A model generated the notes under the pieces. It had not been told where the DNA came from. It saw nothing but the letters and a program-made list of their open reading frames with translations, and ran no database searches. The position numbers were made by a program, and so were the translations under genes. A DNA stretch of 25,338 nt from positions 1 through 25,338 of the forward strand of contig CANBSV010000031.1 in the NCBI GenBank assembly GCA_947372225.1, written 5' to 3'. This DNA comes from Burkholderiales bacterium. GTDB lineage: Bacteria > Pseudomonadota > Gammaproteobacteria > Burkholderiales > Burkholderiaceae_C. How positions within the stretch are numbered: position 1 is the first letter of the stretch; each line of letters begins with the position of its first letter. Shown here piece by piece: positions 7,791 through 15,242 of this stretch.

Positions 7791-9556
7791 CGCCCGCGCC
7801 GACCGCCCCCGCCACCATTGCCGCCACCATTGCCGCCGCCAAAGCCGCCTCCGCGGCTGCCTCCACGGCCGCCACCACCGCCCCCGCCCTGGCCGCCTTG
7901 GCCTTGACCGCCGCCGCCTCGCTGACCCTTGCGGTGAAAGGCCTCGCCGCCGATGTAGCCGACCGATGTTTGCATCGGGTCAGGCTGGCGTGGTCCGTCG
8001 CCCTTCTTGGGCCCGGGTGGCGGTGCGCTGCCGCCAGCACCGAACCCACCGCCGCCGCTGCGAAAGCCGCGACCGCCTGCCGGAGTGCGGGGGTTTTGAA
8101 CAAAGCGCTTGTCGAAGGTCTGCTCAAGCGGATTCGGGATGCGCGATGGATCGAAATCGTCGTCCAGGTCATCGTTGCGCGGCGCACGATCCTCGGCGGC
8201 GTACTGCCCGGCACGCGCCGGCGCGTCGGATGTTGCGGGCCGCGGACCACGTGGCTCCTGACGCGGGCGATCCCTTTCGGGCGCGCCAGGCCGAGGTGGG
8301 CGGTCGGCTCGGCGTTCGCCTTGCTGGGGCTTGTCTCGACCTCGCTGAGGACGCGGGCCACTTTCTTGTGCGTGCTCACGCGGCGCTCCCCGCCCGTCAC
8401 GAGGAGCACCCTCAGCCTCGCCACCGGCCAAGCGCCGGATCGCACGAACGTCGGCGTCCTCCAGATCGACCCACACGCCGCGCTTGAGTCCGCGAGGCAG
8501 CACCACGCAACCGTAGCGAATGCGAATCAACCGGCTCACGGTCAGATCCACAGCCTCGAAAAGCTTGCGAACCTCGCGGTTTCGGCCTTCGGTGATGACC
8601 ACCCGATACCAGTGATTGAGGCCCTCACCGCCGCCGTTTTCGATCGATCGGAAGCTCGCTGGCTGGCCTTCGATGGTGACGCCTTCGAGCAGCATCGCCT
8701 TCGACTCGGCATCCAGCGTTCCAAGCACACGCACTGCGTATTCGCGCTCCACGCCAAACCGGGGGTGCATCAGGCGATTGGCGAGCTCTCCCGAGTTGGT
8801 GAACAGCAAAAGGCCTTCGGTATTGATGTCGAGTCGCCCCACGGACTGCCACTTTCCTTGCGGCAAACGCGGCAGCCGGCGAAACACCGTGGGTCGGTGC
8901 TCCGGATCGTCGTGAGTCACCACTTCACCCGTGGGTTTGTGATACGCAATGATGCGCGGCGGCGGCGGAATGATGCGCACCCGAACCGGCTTGCCGTTGA
9001 CCTTGATCTGATCACCGAACGAAATTCGCTGCCCGGTGTGGGCGGGCTGGCCGTTCACCTCGACCAAGCCGTCGGCGATGGCTTGCTCCATGTCGCGGCG
9101 CGAGCCGATTCCCGACTGAGCCAACACCTTGTGCAACTTGGGTGCCTCGGGCTCAGGACGCAGCACGCGCTTGGGCGGGCCTGAGCTTTCCGGCACGGAT
9201 GGCGGCTCGATGTCGAACTCACCGGACAGCACTTGAGCGAACACCTCGGCAGCCACGGCCGGCTCGGGCCTGGGCTCGGTCAGGGCAGCGTACTCATCGT
9301 CGTCCGTCGACTCTTCGGCCGCGTCCGGCGACCCCGGCAAGACCGCTTCGCCAGCAAATGTGCCTGCCGCCGGGCCATCCTCGAGGCCAGCCGGCCCGGC
9401 TGCCTCGCTGAGCTCGACGGACTCGCCATCAAACTGCGGCTTCGGGGCACGCCTGCGTCTGGCCGGCTTGGGCGCTGCTTGAATCTGATCGCTATCGGCG
9501 GACGCGGGAACGTCTTCGCCGTCGGTACCGGTCACGTGTTTGGGGGTGTCATTCAT
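7787..9556 (-). CDS. rluB: RluB-type 23S rRNA pseudouridine synthase with long disordered N- and C-terminal extensions
   Basis: Members of the RsuA/RluB family convert uridine to pseudouridine; RluB acts at U2605 of 23S rRNA. The catalytic core spans about residues 138-385. It opens with an S4 RNA-binding domain (LHKVLAQSGIGSRRDMEQAI) and then holds the signature GRLDINTEGLLLFTN, with the catalytic Asp at about 243. The core is flanked by an acidic, Ala/Pro-rich N-terminal extension of about 135 residues and a C-terminal tail of about 200 residues. The tail is first Arg/Pro/Glu-rich and then almost pure Gly with RGG-like units (RGGGG, GRGGSRGGG, GGGRRGR). E. coli RluB is about 290 residues; this protein is 589. 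I chose the ATG at 9554-9556 (MNDTPKH), which overlaps scpB as ATGA; an ATG nine bases upstream (9565) is also possible. The rluB rather than rsuA/rluE/rluF assignment rests on family resemblance and the scpB neighbour. Confidence 0.88.
   Translation of the reverse strand: MNDTPKHVTGTDGEDVPASADSDQIQAAPKPARRRRAPKPQFDGESVELSEAAGPAGLEDGPAAGTFAGEAVLPGSPDAAEESTDDDEYAALTEPRPEPAVAAEVFAQVLSGEFDIEPPSVPESSGPPKRVLRPEPEAPKLHKVLAQSGIGSRRDMEQAIADGLVEVNGQPAHTGQRISFGDQIKVNGKPVRVRIIPPPPRIIAYHKPTGEVVTHDDPEHRPTVFRRLPRLPQGKWQSVGRLDINTEGLLLFTNSGELANRLMHPRFGVEREYAVRVLGTLDAESKAMLLEGVTIEGQPASFRSIENGGGEGLNHWYRVVITEGRNREVRKLFEAVDLTVSRLIRIRYGCVVLPRGLKRGVWVDLEDADVRAIRRLAGGEAEGAPRDGRGAPREHAQESGPRPQRGRDKPQQGERRADRPPRPGAPERDRPRQEPRGPRPATSDAPARAGQYAAEDRAPRNDDLDDDFDPSRIPNPLEQTFDKRFVQNPRTPAGGRGFRSGGGGFGAGGSAPPPGPKKGDGPRQPDPMQTSVGYIGGEAFHRKGQRGGGGQGQGGQGGGGGGGRGGSRGGGFGGGNGGGNGGGGGRRGR
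7811..7834. repeat. Two perfect tandem copies of a 12-bp unit in the Gly-rich tail of the pseudouridine synthase
   Basis: The unit GCCACCATTGCC is present twice head to tail (7811-7822 and 7823-7834), inside a wider GGC/GCC-rich stretch (about 7797-7925). On the coding (minus) strand it encodes Gly-Asn-Gly-Gly repeats. The unit length is a multiple of three, so gain or loss of a copy would change tail length without breaking the frame. Confidence 0.8.
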
Positions 9557-10221
9557 TCGGGACATTCCATGGGTGAAGCCGCCCCGGCAACATCAGAATC
9601 TGAGGGCAGCGAATCAGGTTCGATCAGGCGCTCGGACTCATCGGCCGGCGTGTCATCGAGCAGCAAGGCCTGCTGGGGCAGGAGATCTTCAAAGGGGGCA
9701 AGCCTCATGGGCTGCCCTTCGGTCAGCGGGAGCGCATCCAGGCTGGCAAGGCCGAGGTCATCAAGAAAGGCGCGCGTGGTCGCAAGCAGTGCAGGCCGAC
9801 CGGGAGCTTCGCGATAGCCGATCGATTCGACCCACCCGCGGTCCTCCAATTGCTTGATGATCTGGCTCGTCACGGCCACACCACGGATGTCTTCAATGTC
9901 GCCCCGTGTCACGGGTTGTCGGTAAGCAATGATCGCGAGTGTCTCCATCACGGCACGTGAATATTTCGGCGGCTTTTCCGGGTTGAGCCGGTCCAGAAAC
10001 TCGCGCATCTCGGGGCGGCTTTGAAAGCGCCAGCCCGTTGCCACCAAGACGAGTTCAACACCACGGTCGCTCCAGTCCGCAACCAACTCATCGAGCAGCA
10101 ACTGCAAAGCATCCGCGCTGATCTCGTCGGCGAACAAGGCACGCATCTCGCGAACCGCCATCGGTTCGCGGGCACAGATGAGCGCAGTCTCGAGGACGCG
10201 CTTTGCATCCTGGGTATTCAT
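9553..10221 (-). CDS. scpB: ScpB, segregation and condensation protein B
   Basis: ScpB is the winged-helix (kite) subunit that binds ScpA and bridges the SMC ATPase heads in the condensin-like complex used for chromosome compaction and segregation. The 222-residue protein starts MNTQDAKRVLETALICAREP, a typical ScpB opening. The winged-helix core includes VATGWRFQSRPEM and the family-typical MVETLAIIAYRQPVTRGDIEDIRG-like stretch (about residues 90-116 here), followed by a second winged helix (QLEDRGWVESIGYREAPGRP). The C-terminus is acidic. No scpA or smc is visible, so they lie elsewhere. The start is ATG at 10219-10221 without a strong ribosome-binding site. The end overlaps the start of the pseudouridine synthase gene by 4 bp. 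A hairpin-rich 250-bp gap lies upstream. Confidence 0.95.
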   Translation of the reverse strand: MNTQDAKRVLETALICAREPMAVREMRALFADEISADALQLLLDELVADWSDRGVELVLVATGWRFQSRPEMREFLDRLNPEKPPKYSRAVMETLAIIAYRQPVTRGDIEDIRGVAVTSQIIKQLEDRGWVESIGYREAPGRPALLATTRAFLDDLGLASLDALPLTEGQPMRLAPFEDLLPQQALLLDDTPADESERLIEPDSLPSDSDVAGAASPMECPE

Positions 10222-10471
10222 GGCTATGGTCGTTCTCGGTCGGATCTCGCCGACGGATGTTCAGGGTCTGTTGCTTCAGCCGCTTCAGTTGCACTGGCCC
10301 TGGTTCAGGGGCTGTCCAGCGGACACTGGGGGGCTTGGGGCCTTGCTGCACCTCGCGAACACTTTCGCGTCAGTGATCTTTGCAATGGCTGCTGAGTCGG
10401 TACCCACCCCATACGGGCGGTTGTCATTGGAACGAAATCAGTTTCGCGAGTGTAGCGGACGAACCGAACCG
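10222..10471 (-). other. Gene-free, hairpin-rich gap between rluD and scpB (possible scpB leader)
   Basis: No convincing gene is found here. Read along the minus strand toward scpB, it holds a series of short perfect or near-perfect inverted repeats: 10455-10480 (6-bp arms, spanning the rluD stop), 10433-10446 (5-bp arms, 4-nt loop), 10354-10369 (CGCGAA/TTCGCG, 4-nt loop), 10313-10325 (5-bp arms), 10298-10310 (CCCTG/CAGGG) and 10239-10254 (GTCGG/CCGAC). There is no T-tract, so a classical rho-independent terminator is not supported. I found no clear sigma-70 promoter, although one for scpB is expected here or inside rluD. A 40-codon GTG-start ORF (10285-10407, minus) was judged too weak to call. 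Confidence 0.4.
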
Positions 10472-11482
10472 TCAGTCCGCGCCATTGACCTGCTGCCAGG
10501 CACCCATCAGATCGGTTGCCAAGGGCGCATCAAAACACAGAGATTGAGCGCTGATGGGATGGCTGAAACCCAGCCGGGTTGCGTGCAGCGCCTGCCGACT
10601 CAGACCCAGACTCTCAGAGCCACCGTAAGTCGCGTCCGCGAGCAAAGGATGACCGATCGAAGCCATGTGCACGCGGATCTGATGGGTTCGACCGGTGCCC
10701 AGCTTGCAACGCACTGCGCTGATCCAGCCACCGGTGACATCTTGCCAAACGGCCAGGCGCTCGACATCGGTAAGCGCCGCCCTGCCTGAGGCCACCACCG
10801 CCATTCGGATGCGCGATCGCGGATCACGCCCGACGGGCGCTTCGATGCGCTGCGAGGCTTGCTCGACCCGCCCGTGGCACAGCGCGAAATAAATGCGGTG
10901 AACGTCGCGTGCCGCGATCTGCCGCGTGAGCGCCGTGACGGCTTCCAGTGTCTTGCCCACCACCATCAGCCCGGATGTGTCCTTGTCGAGCCGGTGCACG
11001 ATGCCAGCGCGCGGCAAAGTGGCAGCGTTTGCGTGATGCGCCAGCAGCCCATTGAGCAACGTGCCGGACCAGTTGCCCGGAGCGGGGTGAACCACCAGGC
11101 CGGCTGGTTTGTTGACCACCAGCAAGTGCTCGTCCTCAAAGACGATGACGAGCGGCATCGGTTGGGCTTTGAAAGCCTGGCTCTCCTGTGTCGGAGTCAG
11201 CTCAACCTCAACGGTCTGGCCCGCCAGTACCTTGCGCGAAGCCGACGACTGCAGCACGCCTTCGACCCACACATGCCCCAACGCAATCAGACCTTGCAGG
11301 TGGTTGCGCGAAAACTCGCTGGCCATCGACACCAGAACCTTGTCGAGCCGCGAACCGTGCTGGGATGCGGGCACATTCAACTGACGGCGCTCAATCTCGT
11401 CGCCCGACACCTCGTCGAGAGCATCGTCTGGCGGCGTCAGCACGCCCGTCGAAGGGGACCCGACCCTATACTCGCCCGTCAT
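10472..11482 (-). CDS. rluD: RluD-type 23S rRNA pseudouridine synthase (RluA family)
   Basis: RluD makes the pseudouridines at positions 1911, 1915 and 1917 in helix 69 of 23S rRNA, which matter for ribosome assembly and termination. The 336-residue protein has an N-terminal polar stretch, an S4 domain (about residues 43-90, GSRLDKVLVSMASEFSRNHLQG), then the catalytic domain with NKPAGLVVHPAPGN and the family signature HRLDKDTSGL, whose Asp at about 166 is the nucleophile. KLGTGRTHQIRVHMASIGHPLLAD is the conserved substrate-binding segment near residues 275-300. I chose the ATG at 11480-11482. A longer TTG-start frame (to 11548) would overlap the divergent bamD. The bamD–rluD head-to-head pair is also seen in E. 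coli, and this supports RluD over RluA or RluC. Confidence 0.93.
   Translation of the reverse strand: MTGEYRVGSPSTGVLTPPDDALDEVSGDEIERRQLNVPASQHGSRLDKVLVSMASEFSRNHLQGLIALGHVWVEGVLQSSASRKVLAGQTVEVELTPTQESQAFKAQPMPLVIVFEDEHLLVVNKPAGLVVHPAPGNWSGTLLNGLLAHHANAATLPRAGIVHRLDKDTSGLMVVGKTLEAVTALTRQIAARDVHRIYFALCHGRVEQASQRIEAPVGRDPRSRIRMAVVASGRAALTDVERLAVWQDVTGGWISAVRCKLGTGRTHQIRVHMASIGHPLLADATYGGSESLGLSRQALHATRLGFSHPISAQSLCFDAPLATDLMGAWQQVNGAD
11467..11472 (+). promoter_or_regulatory. Candidate -10 box of bamD
   Basis: TATACT on the plus strand lies 51 bp before the bamD ATG, within the 5' coding end of rluD, and matches five of six -10 consensus positions. No good -35 is visible about 17 bp upstream. 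A predicted start near 11479 gives a leader of about 45 nt, which would contain a hairpin at 11497-11511 (6-bp arms including one G-U pair, CAT loop) shortly before the ATG. Confidence 0.35.
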
Positions 11483-11523
11483 TTTTGAATGGAGTTCCGG
11501 TGCATCGCCGGCATTGTCGACCC

Positions 11524-12354
11524 ATGAACTTCCATCAGCGTTTTTCAAGCAAGAGCCGTTCTTTCGCCATCCTCGCGGCGGCCGGCGTTGTGCTGCTCAC
11601 CGCACTGGCGGGCTGCAGTTCGCATCCCAAGGACCCAACCGCAGGGTGGACCGCCGAGAAGCTTTTTGCCGAGGCGAAAAGCGAGGCGGAAGACGGCAAC
11701 TACGACAAAGCCGCCAAGCTCTACGAGCAGGTTGAAGGCCGTGGCGCCGGTACCTTGTTGTCGCAGCAGGCCTTGCTCGAACGGGCCTACGTGCTTTATC
11801 GCACCGGGGAAAAGGCGCAAGCGCTGTCGACGGTCGAGCGCTTCGTGAAGCTTTACTCCACCAGTCCCGCGATCGACTACGGCCTTTACCTCAAGGGTCT
11901 GATCAACTTCAACGACGACCTTGGTTTTCTCGGCAACCTGTCCAAGCAGGATATGTCAGAACGCGATCAGCAGGCGTCGCGCGATGCCTATTTGGCGTTC
12001 AAACAGCTCGTTGATCAGCATCCCGATTCGCGCTACTCACCGGATGCCCGCCAGCGCATGAACTACATCGCCAACGCACTTGCTTCGTACGAAGTGCACG
12101 TGGCCCGCTATTACTACCGACGCGGGGCCTACGTGGCGGCCGCCAACCGTGCCCAGCAAACGGTCCAGGACTTTCAAAATTCGCCCTCCACCGAAGAGGC
12201 CTTGTCGATTCTGATTCGCAGCTACGACAAGATGGGTCTGGACCAGCTGCGCGATGACGCCGAGCGCGTCATGCGCACGAATTACCCCAAGAGCGCATTG
12301 CTGACGGGCGAGGGCCTGAGGTCCTCAAAGAAGTCCTGGTGGCAAATGTGGTGA
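11524..12354 (+). CDS. bamD: BamD (ComL), essential outer-membrane assembly lipoprotein
   Basis: BamD is the essential TPR lipoprotein that docks on BamA in the BAM complex. The 276-residue product begins with a signal peptide ending in lipobox LAGC (LLTALAGCSS, Cys at about residue 30). The first TPR follows (WTAEKLFAEAKSEAEDGNYDKAAKLYEQVE), then further TPR helices including YLKGLINFND, DARQRMNYIANALASYEVHVARYYYRRGAYVAAANRAQ and TEEALSILIRSYDKMGLDQLRDDAERVM, all close to the family pattern. The C-terminal KKSWWQMW is aromatic, as in comamonad relatives. The start is the ATG at 11524; the frame is open further upstream, but those residues would precede a perfect signal peptide. It is divergent from rluD and converges on the helicase gene with 35 bp between the stops. 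BamB is encoded about 10 kb away. Confidence 0.96.
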   Translation: MNFHQRFSSKSRSFAILAAAGVVLLTALAGCSSHPKDPTAGWTAEKLFAEAKSEAEDGNYDKAAKLYEQVEGRGAGTLLSQQALLERAYVLYRTGEKAQALSTVERFVKLYSTSPAIDYGLYLKGLINFNDDLGFLGNLSKQDMSERDQQASRDAYLAFKQLVDQHPDSRYSPDARQRMNYIANALASYEVHVARYYYRRGAYVAAANRAQQTVQDFQNSPSTEEALSILIRSYDKMGLDQLRDDAERVMRTNYPKSALLTGEGLRSSKKSWWQMW

Positions 12355-12389
12355 TGGCCTGACCTGTCTCGTCCGCCTGAACCGACACT

Positions 12390-14420
12390 TCAGTGCGCCC
12401 GAGCCAGCGTTCGGAGCCAATCGAAAGCCGCCGCCTCGCTATCGACACGCGTCATGGGCGGCAGTGCGCCACGCAGGCGACGGCCGTAGTTCATCGTGGA
12501 CAGGCGCGAATCGCACACCACGAGCAAGCCGCGATCGGTTTCGCTGCGTATCAATCGACCGGCGCCTTGCTTCAATGACACCGCGGCCTCGGCCAGAAAG
12601 TAGTCACTGAAGGCGTTGCGTCCGTCGGATTCGATGCGTTTGACCCGCGCCTCAACGAGCGGGTCATTGGGCGGCGGGAACGGGAGCTTGTCAATCAGCA
12701 CGCATTGAAGCGCGTCCCCCGGCACGTCGATGCCTTCCCAAAAGGTCTGCGATCCCACCAGCACCGATCGCGGCTGCGAAACGAACAACTGCAGCAGTTG
12801 CCGCTTGGGCAGTTGCCCTTGCACCAGCACGGCGATGTCATCGCCATTGGCTTCAAAGGTGAGCCGCAGCGCCTCGCCGATGGTCTGCAAGGCTCGCAAG
12901 GTGGTGGTGAGCACAAAGGTTCGCCCGCCAAGCGCACGAGCACACCCTGCGCACAGTTGCGACACGGCATCGGTGTGCCCCGGCTCGCTGGGCTTGGGAA
13001 ACGGGGCCGGAACGTACAGACGCGCGTGCTGCTCGTAATCGAACGGGCTGCCCACCCTCAAGGTGCGCACGCCGGCGAGGCCGGCTGGCTCGGTGAACCA
13101 CGACAACTGATCGTCTTCACCCAGCGTGGCCGACGTGAAGATCCAGGCCTTCGGAGCCACGGCCATCTGCGCGGTCAGCGCCTCGCGGATATCAAGCGGC
13201 GACTCGACCAGACGGCACTGGTTCGTGGTCACCTCAATCCAGCGAACATGCCCGCGCCGCGCAGGCTCGGTGAACCGCACGGTCATTTCGTGCAGGTGCG
13301 CCATGCGCTCCGTGAGTTTCTGGAAATCCGGGGCCAGCTCGGCCACCGTGTCTAGCGCGGCATGGGCGGCCTGACAGGCGTCTCCCGCATCGGCCAATGC
13401 CGTTTCGAACGCGACGTCACGAGCACGCTCGTCCCAGCGCAACTTGGCTGACCCACGTTGGGATCTCGACGCCGCCTCGCCTGCACAAGCCATTCGCAGT
13501 TCACGGGCGGCGCGGTCCAAAGTCGCGGCGAGGTCCTGCCACGGCGCGAGGCCCCGCGCGTGCTGCAAGCCCGCACCCAGCAGATCGCGCGCAGCATCGA
13601 TGAGTTGTCCGCTGGTGAGCGTGATTCCCAAAAACGCGACGCCGGCTTCGGCCAGCTGATGCGCTTCATCGAACACCGCCACCTCGACGCTGGGCAGCAA
13701 CTCGGCCACACCCGATTCGCGCAGGCTCATGTCGGCGAAGAACAGGTGATGGTTGACCACCACCACATCGGCCGCCATTGCATCACGCCGCGCCTTCATG
13801 AGGTGGCAGTCGCGAAAGTCGGGGCATTCGCTGCCCAGGCAGTTTTCGCGCGTCGAGGTGACCAGCGGGATGACGCTGCTGCGCTCGTCGAGTCCGTCGA
13901 TTTCGGCCAGATCGCCCGAACCAGTGGACTGTGCCCAGGTCTCGATGCGGCTCAACACACGTGCTGCCCAGCGATCGCCCGGGTCGGTCACGTGACGGGC
14001 AAGGCCCATGCGGTGGGTGCAAAGATAGCTGGCGCGACCTTTGAGCAGCGCCACACTCGTTGACAGGTGCAATGCGCTGCGCAGGCGCGGCAGGTCCCGC
14101 AGGAACAGTTGGTCCTGCAAACTCTTGGTGGCTGTGCTGATCAGTGCGCGAGCGCCCGACAGCAAAGTCGGTACCAGATAGGCAAAGGTCTTGCCCACCC
14201 CGGTACCAGCTTCGGCCACCAGGGCGCGGCGTTCGTCAATGGCCGCGGCCACCTCCAAAGCCATGCGGATCTGCACCTCGCGCTCCGAATAGTGCGGGTC
14301 GGCCTCGGCAAGACTGCCCGAACCTGCGAACGCGCTTCTCACCGCCTCATGCAAAGGCGTCGATTCGGTAATTTCTGGTAACAAAGGGTGCGGCGCCAAG
14401 GGCGCTCGGGGATGGGTCAA
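12390..14420 (-). CDS. yoaA: YoaA-type ATP-dependent DNA helicase (DinG/XPD family, iron-sulfur)
   Basis: This superfamily 2 helicase resembles E. coli YoaA, a 5'-3' DNA repair helicase of the XPD family that works with HolC (Pol III chi). Visible motifs in the 676-residue product are Walker A AGTGVGKT (71-78), four cluster cysteines (134, 194, 199, 205, in SYLCTHR and ENCLGSECPDFRDCHL) that fit a [4Fe-4S] site, motif II DEAH (251-254), VVVNHHLFFADM, TSATL (motif III), GSQTFWEGIDVPGD, and motif VI QGAGRLIRSETDRG. DEAH, rather than the DEGH of DinG as I recall it, and the overall wording favour YoaA. The start is uncertain. TTG 14420 is the first start after an in-frame stop, but a TTG at 14354 would better fit the length of relatives. 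Only 17 bp separate it from the divergent phosphatase. Confidence 0.9.
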   Translation of the reverse strand: MTHPRAPLAPHPLLPEITESTPLHEAVRSAFAGSGSLAEADPHYSEREVQIRMALEVAAAIDERRALVAEAGTGVGKTFAYLVPTLLSGARALISTATKSLQDQLFLRDLPRLRSALHLSTSVALLKGRASYLCTHRMGLARHVTDPGDRWAARVLSRIETWAQSTGSGDLAEIDGLDERSSVIPLVTSTRENCLGSECPDFRDCHLMKARRDAMAADVVVVNHHLFFADMSLRESGVAELLPSVEVAVFDEAHQLAEAGVAFLGITLTSGQLIDAARDLLGAGLQHARGLAPWQDLAATLDRAARELRMACAGEAASRSQRGSAKLRWDERARDVAFETALADAGDACQAAHAALDTVAELAPDFQKLTERMAHLHEMTVRFTEPARRGHVRWIEVTTNQCRLVESPLDIREALTAQMAVAPKAWIFTSATLGEDDQLSWFTEPAGLAGVRTLRVGSPFDYEQHARLYVPAPFPKPSEPGHTDAVSQLCAGCARALGGRTFVLTTTLRALQTIGEALRLTFEANGDDIAVLVQGQLPKRQLLQLFVSQPRSVLVGSQTFWEGIDVPGDALQCVLIDKLPFPPPNDPLVEARVKRIESDGRNAFSDYFLAEAAVSLKQGAGRLIRSETDRGLLVVCDSRLSTMNYGRRLRGALPPMTRVDSEAAAFDWLRTLARAH

Positions 14421-14423
14421 GTC

Positions 14424-14429
14424 TATAGT
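14424..14429 (+). promoter_or_regulatory. Candidate -10 box directly upstream of the PP2C gene
   Basis: TATAGT on the plus strand ends only 8 bp before the phosphatase ATG (14438), with TC after it. If used, transcription would start at or next to the ATG and give a leaderless mRNA. No recognisable -35 is visible 16-18 bp upstream. No Shine-Dalgarno sequence is visible before the ATG, in agreement with that reading. Confidence 0.4.
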
Positions 14430-14437
14430 CTCGGCCC

Positions 14438-15214
14438 ATGACGTCTCCCCCTACTGCTCCGGGTCACAGGCTTTCTGCAGCCACCGGAATTCACCGCGGT
14501 GATCGCACCTATCAACAAGATCAGATCGCGCTCCTCTCCCACAAGGATGCGCCCGGCTGCGTGATGGGAATCCTAGCAGATGGCATGGGGGGCAAGAGCG
14601 GCGGGCGCAAGGCTTCGGATCAGGTGATCCTGACCGCACGGCAACTCTTCGAACGATTTGCACCCGTGCGCGACAACCCGATCGAAGCCCTCAAGCAGTT
14701 GGTGCTCGAGGCCCATTTGATGATCAAGCTGACGGCCATCACCTCCGAGGAGGAGCCACACAGCACACTGGCCGCGTTCCTGATCAAGCCGTCGCTCGAC
14801 TGCCACGTGGCGCATGCAGGCGACTCACGTGTTTATCACTTCCGCGGCCCTCAATTGGTCAGTCGCACCATCGATCACTCGTACGTGCAACGACTCGTCG
14901 ATGAAGGCCAATTGAACGAAGACGAAGCCCAGAGCCACCCGCAGTCCAACCTGTTGACGGGCTGCCTGGGCACTGTTCAGGATCCGCCGCTCAGCGTGTC
15001 GTCGATCGGCCGGCTGGAACCGGGCGACAGCGTGATGTGTTGCAGCGACGGGCTGTGGCACTACTTCACCAACCAGGAAATCGGTCAGATCCTTGATGCC
15101 CTGCCTCCCAAGGAGTCCTGCAAGATGCTGATCGAAAAGGCCCGTCAGCGTGCCAAGGGCGGGGGTGACAACCTGTCTGTGGTGTTGGTCCGCGTCGAAA
15201 ATCTCGGCGGCTGA
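14438..15214 (+). CDS. PP2C-family serine/threonine protein phosphatase
   Basis: PPM/PP2C enzymes are metal-dependent (Mn/Mg) phosphatases that remove phosphate from Ser/Thr; in bacteria they usually oppose a Hanks-type kinase. The 258-residue protein is a bare catalytic domain without a membrane segment, so it is probably cytosolic. The metal-binding motifs are in order: RTYQQDQ (23-29, the Asp of motif 1), ADGMGG (47-52), HAGDSRVYHF (126-135), CSDGLW (202-207) and GGDNLSVVLV (242-251). All the aspartates expected to bind the metals are present, so it should be active. No kinase gene is in the window, and the substrate is unknown. It is divergent from yoaA with 17 bp between and converges on the secreted coiled-coil gene (28 bp between the stops). 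The start is ATG at 14438, since the conserved domain begins about 15 residues later. Confidence 0.92.
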   Translation: MTSPPTAPGHRLSAATGIHRGDRTYQQDQIALLSHKDAPGCVMGILADGMGGKSGGRKASDQVILTARQLFERFAPVRDNPIEALKQLVLEAHLMIKLTAITSEEEPHSTLAAFLIKPSLDCHVAHAGDSRVYHFRGPQLVSRTIDHSYVQRLVDEGQLNEDEAQSHPQSNLLTGCLGTVQDPPLSVSSIGRLEPGDSVMCCSDGLWHYFTNQEIGQILDALPPKESCKMLIEKARQRAKGGGDNLSVVLVRVENLGG

Positions 15215-15242
15215 ACCTGGCACGGAACACAGCGAGAAATCA

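Noticed and set aside
7286..9184. 632-residue open frame on the plus strand, antisense to ndk and the pseudouridine synthase
   Set aside because: It lies opposite two certain genes, has an Ala/Arg-rich composition without any recognisable domain, and is explained by the high GC content and Gly/Arg-rich tail of the real gene.
10285..10407. 40-codon GTG-start ORF on the minus strand in the rluD–scpB gap
   Set aside because: The amino-acid string looks protein-like in places, but there is no ribosome site, it starts at GTG, and it shows no known motif. It would need conservation to be believed.
11483..11548. N-terminal extension of rluD starting at TTG 11548
   Set aside because: It would overlap the divergent bamD coding region and its predicted leader, and the extra residues have no counterpart in the family; ATG 11482 is a better start.
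12355..12389. Terminator between the convergent bamD and helicase genes
   Set aside because: Only a 4-bp inverted repeat with no T-run was seen in this region, which is not enough to call a terminator.
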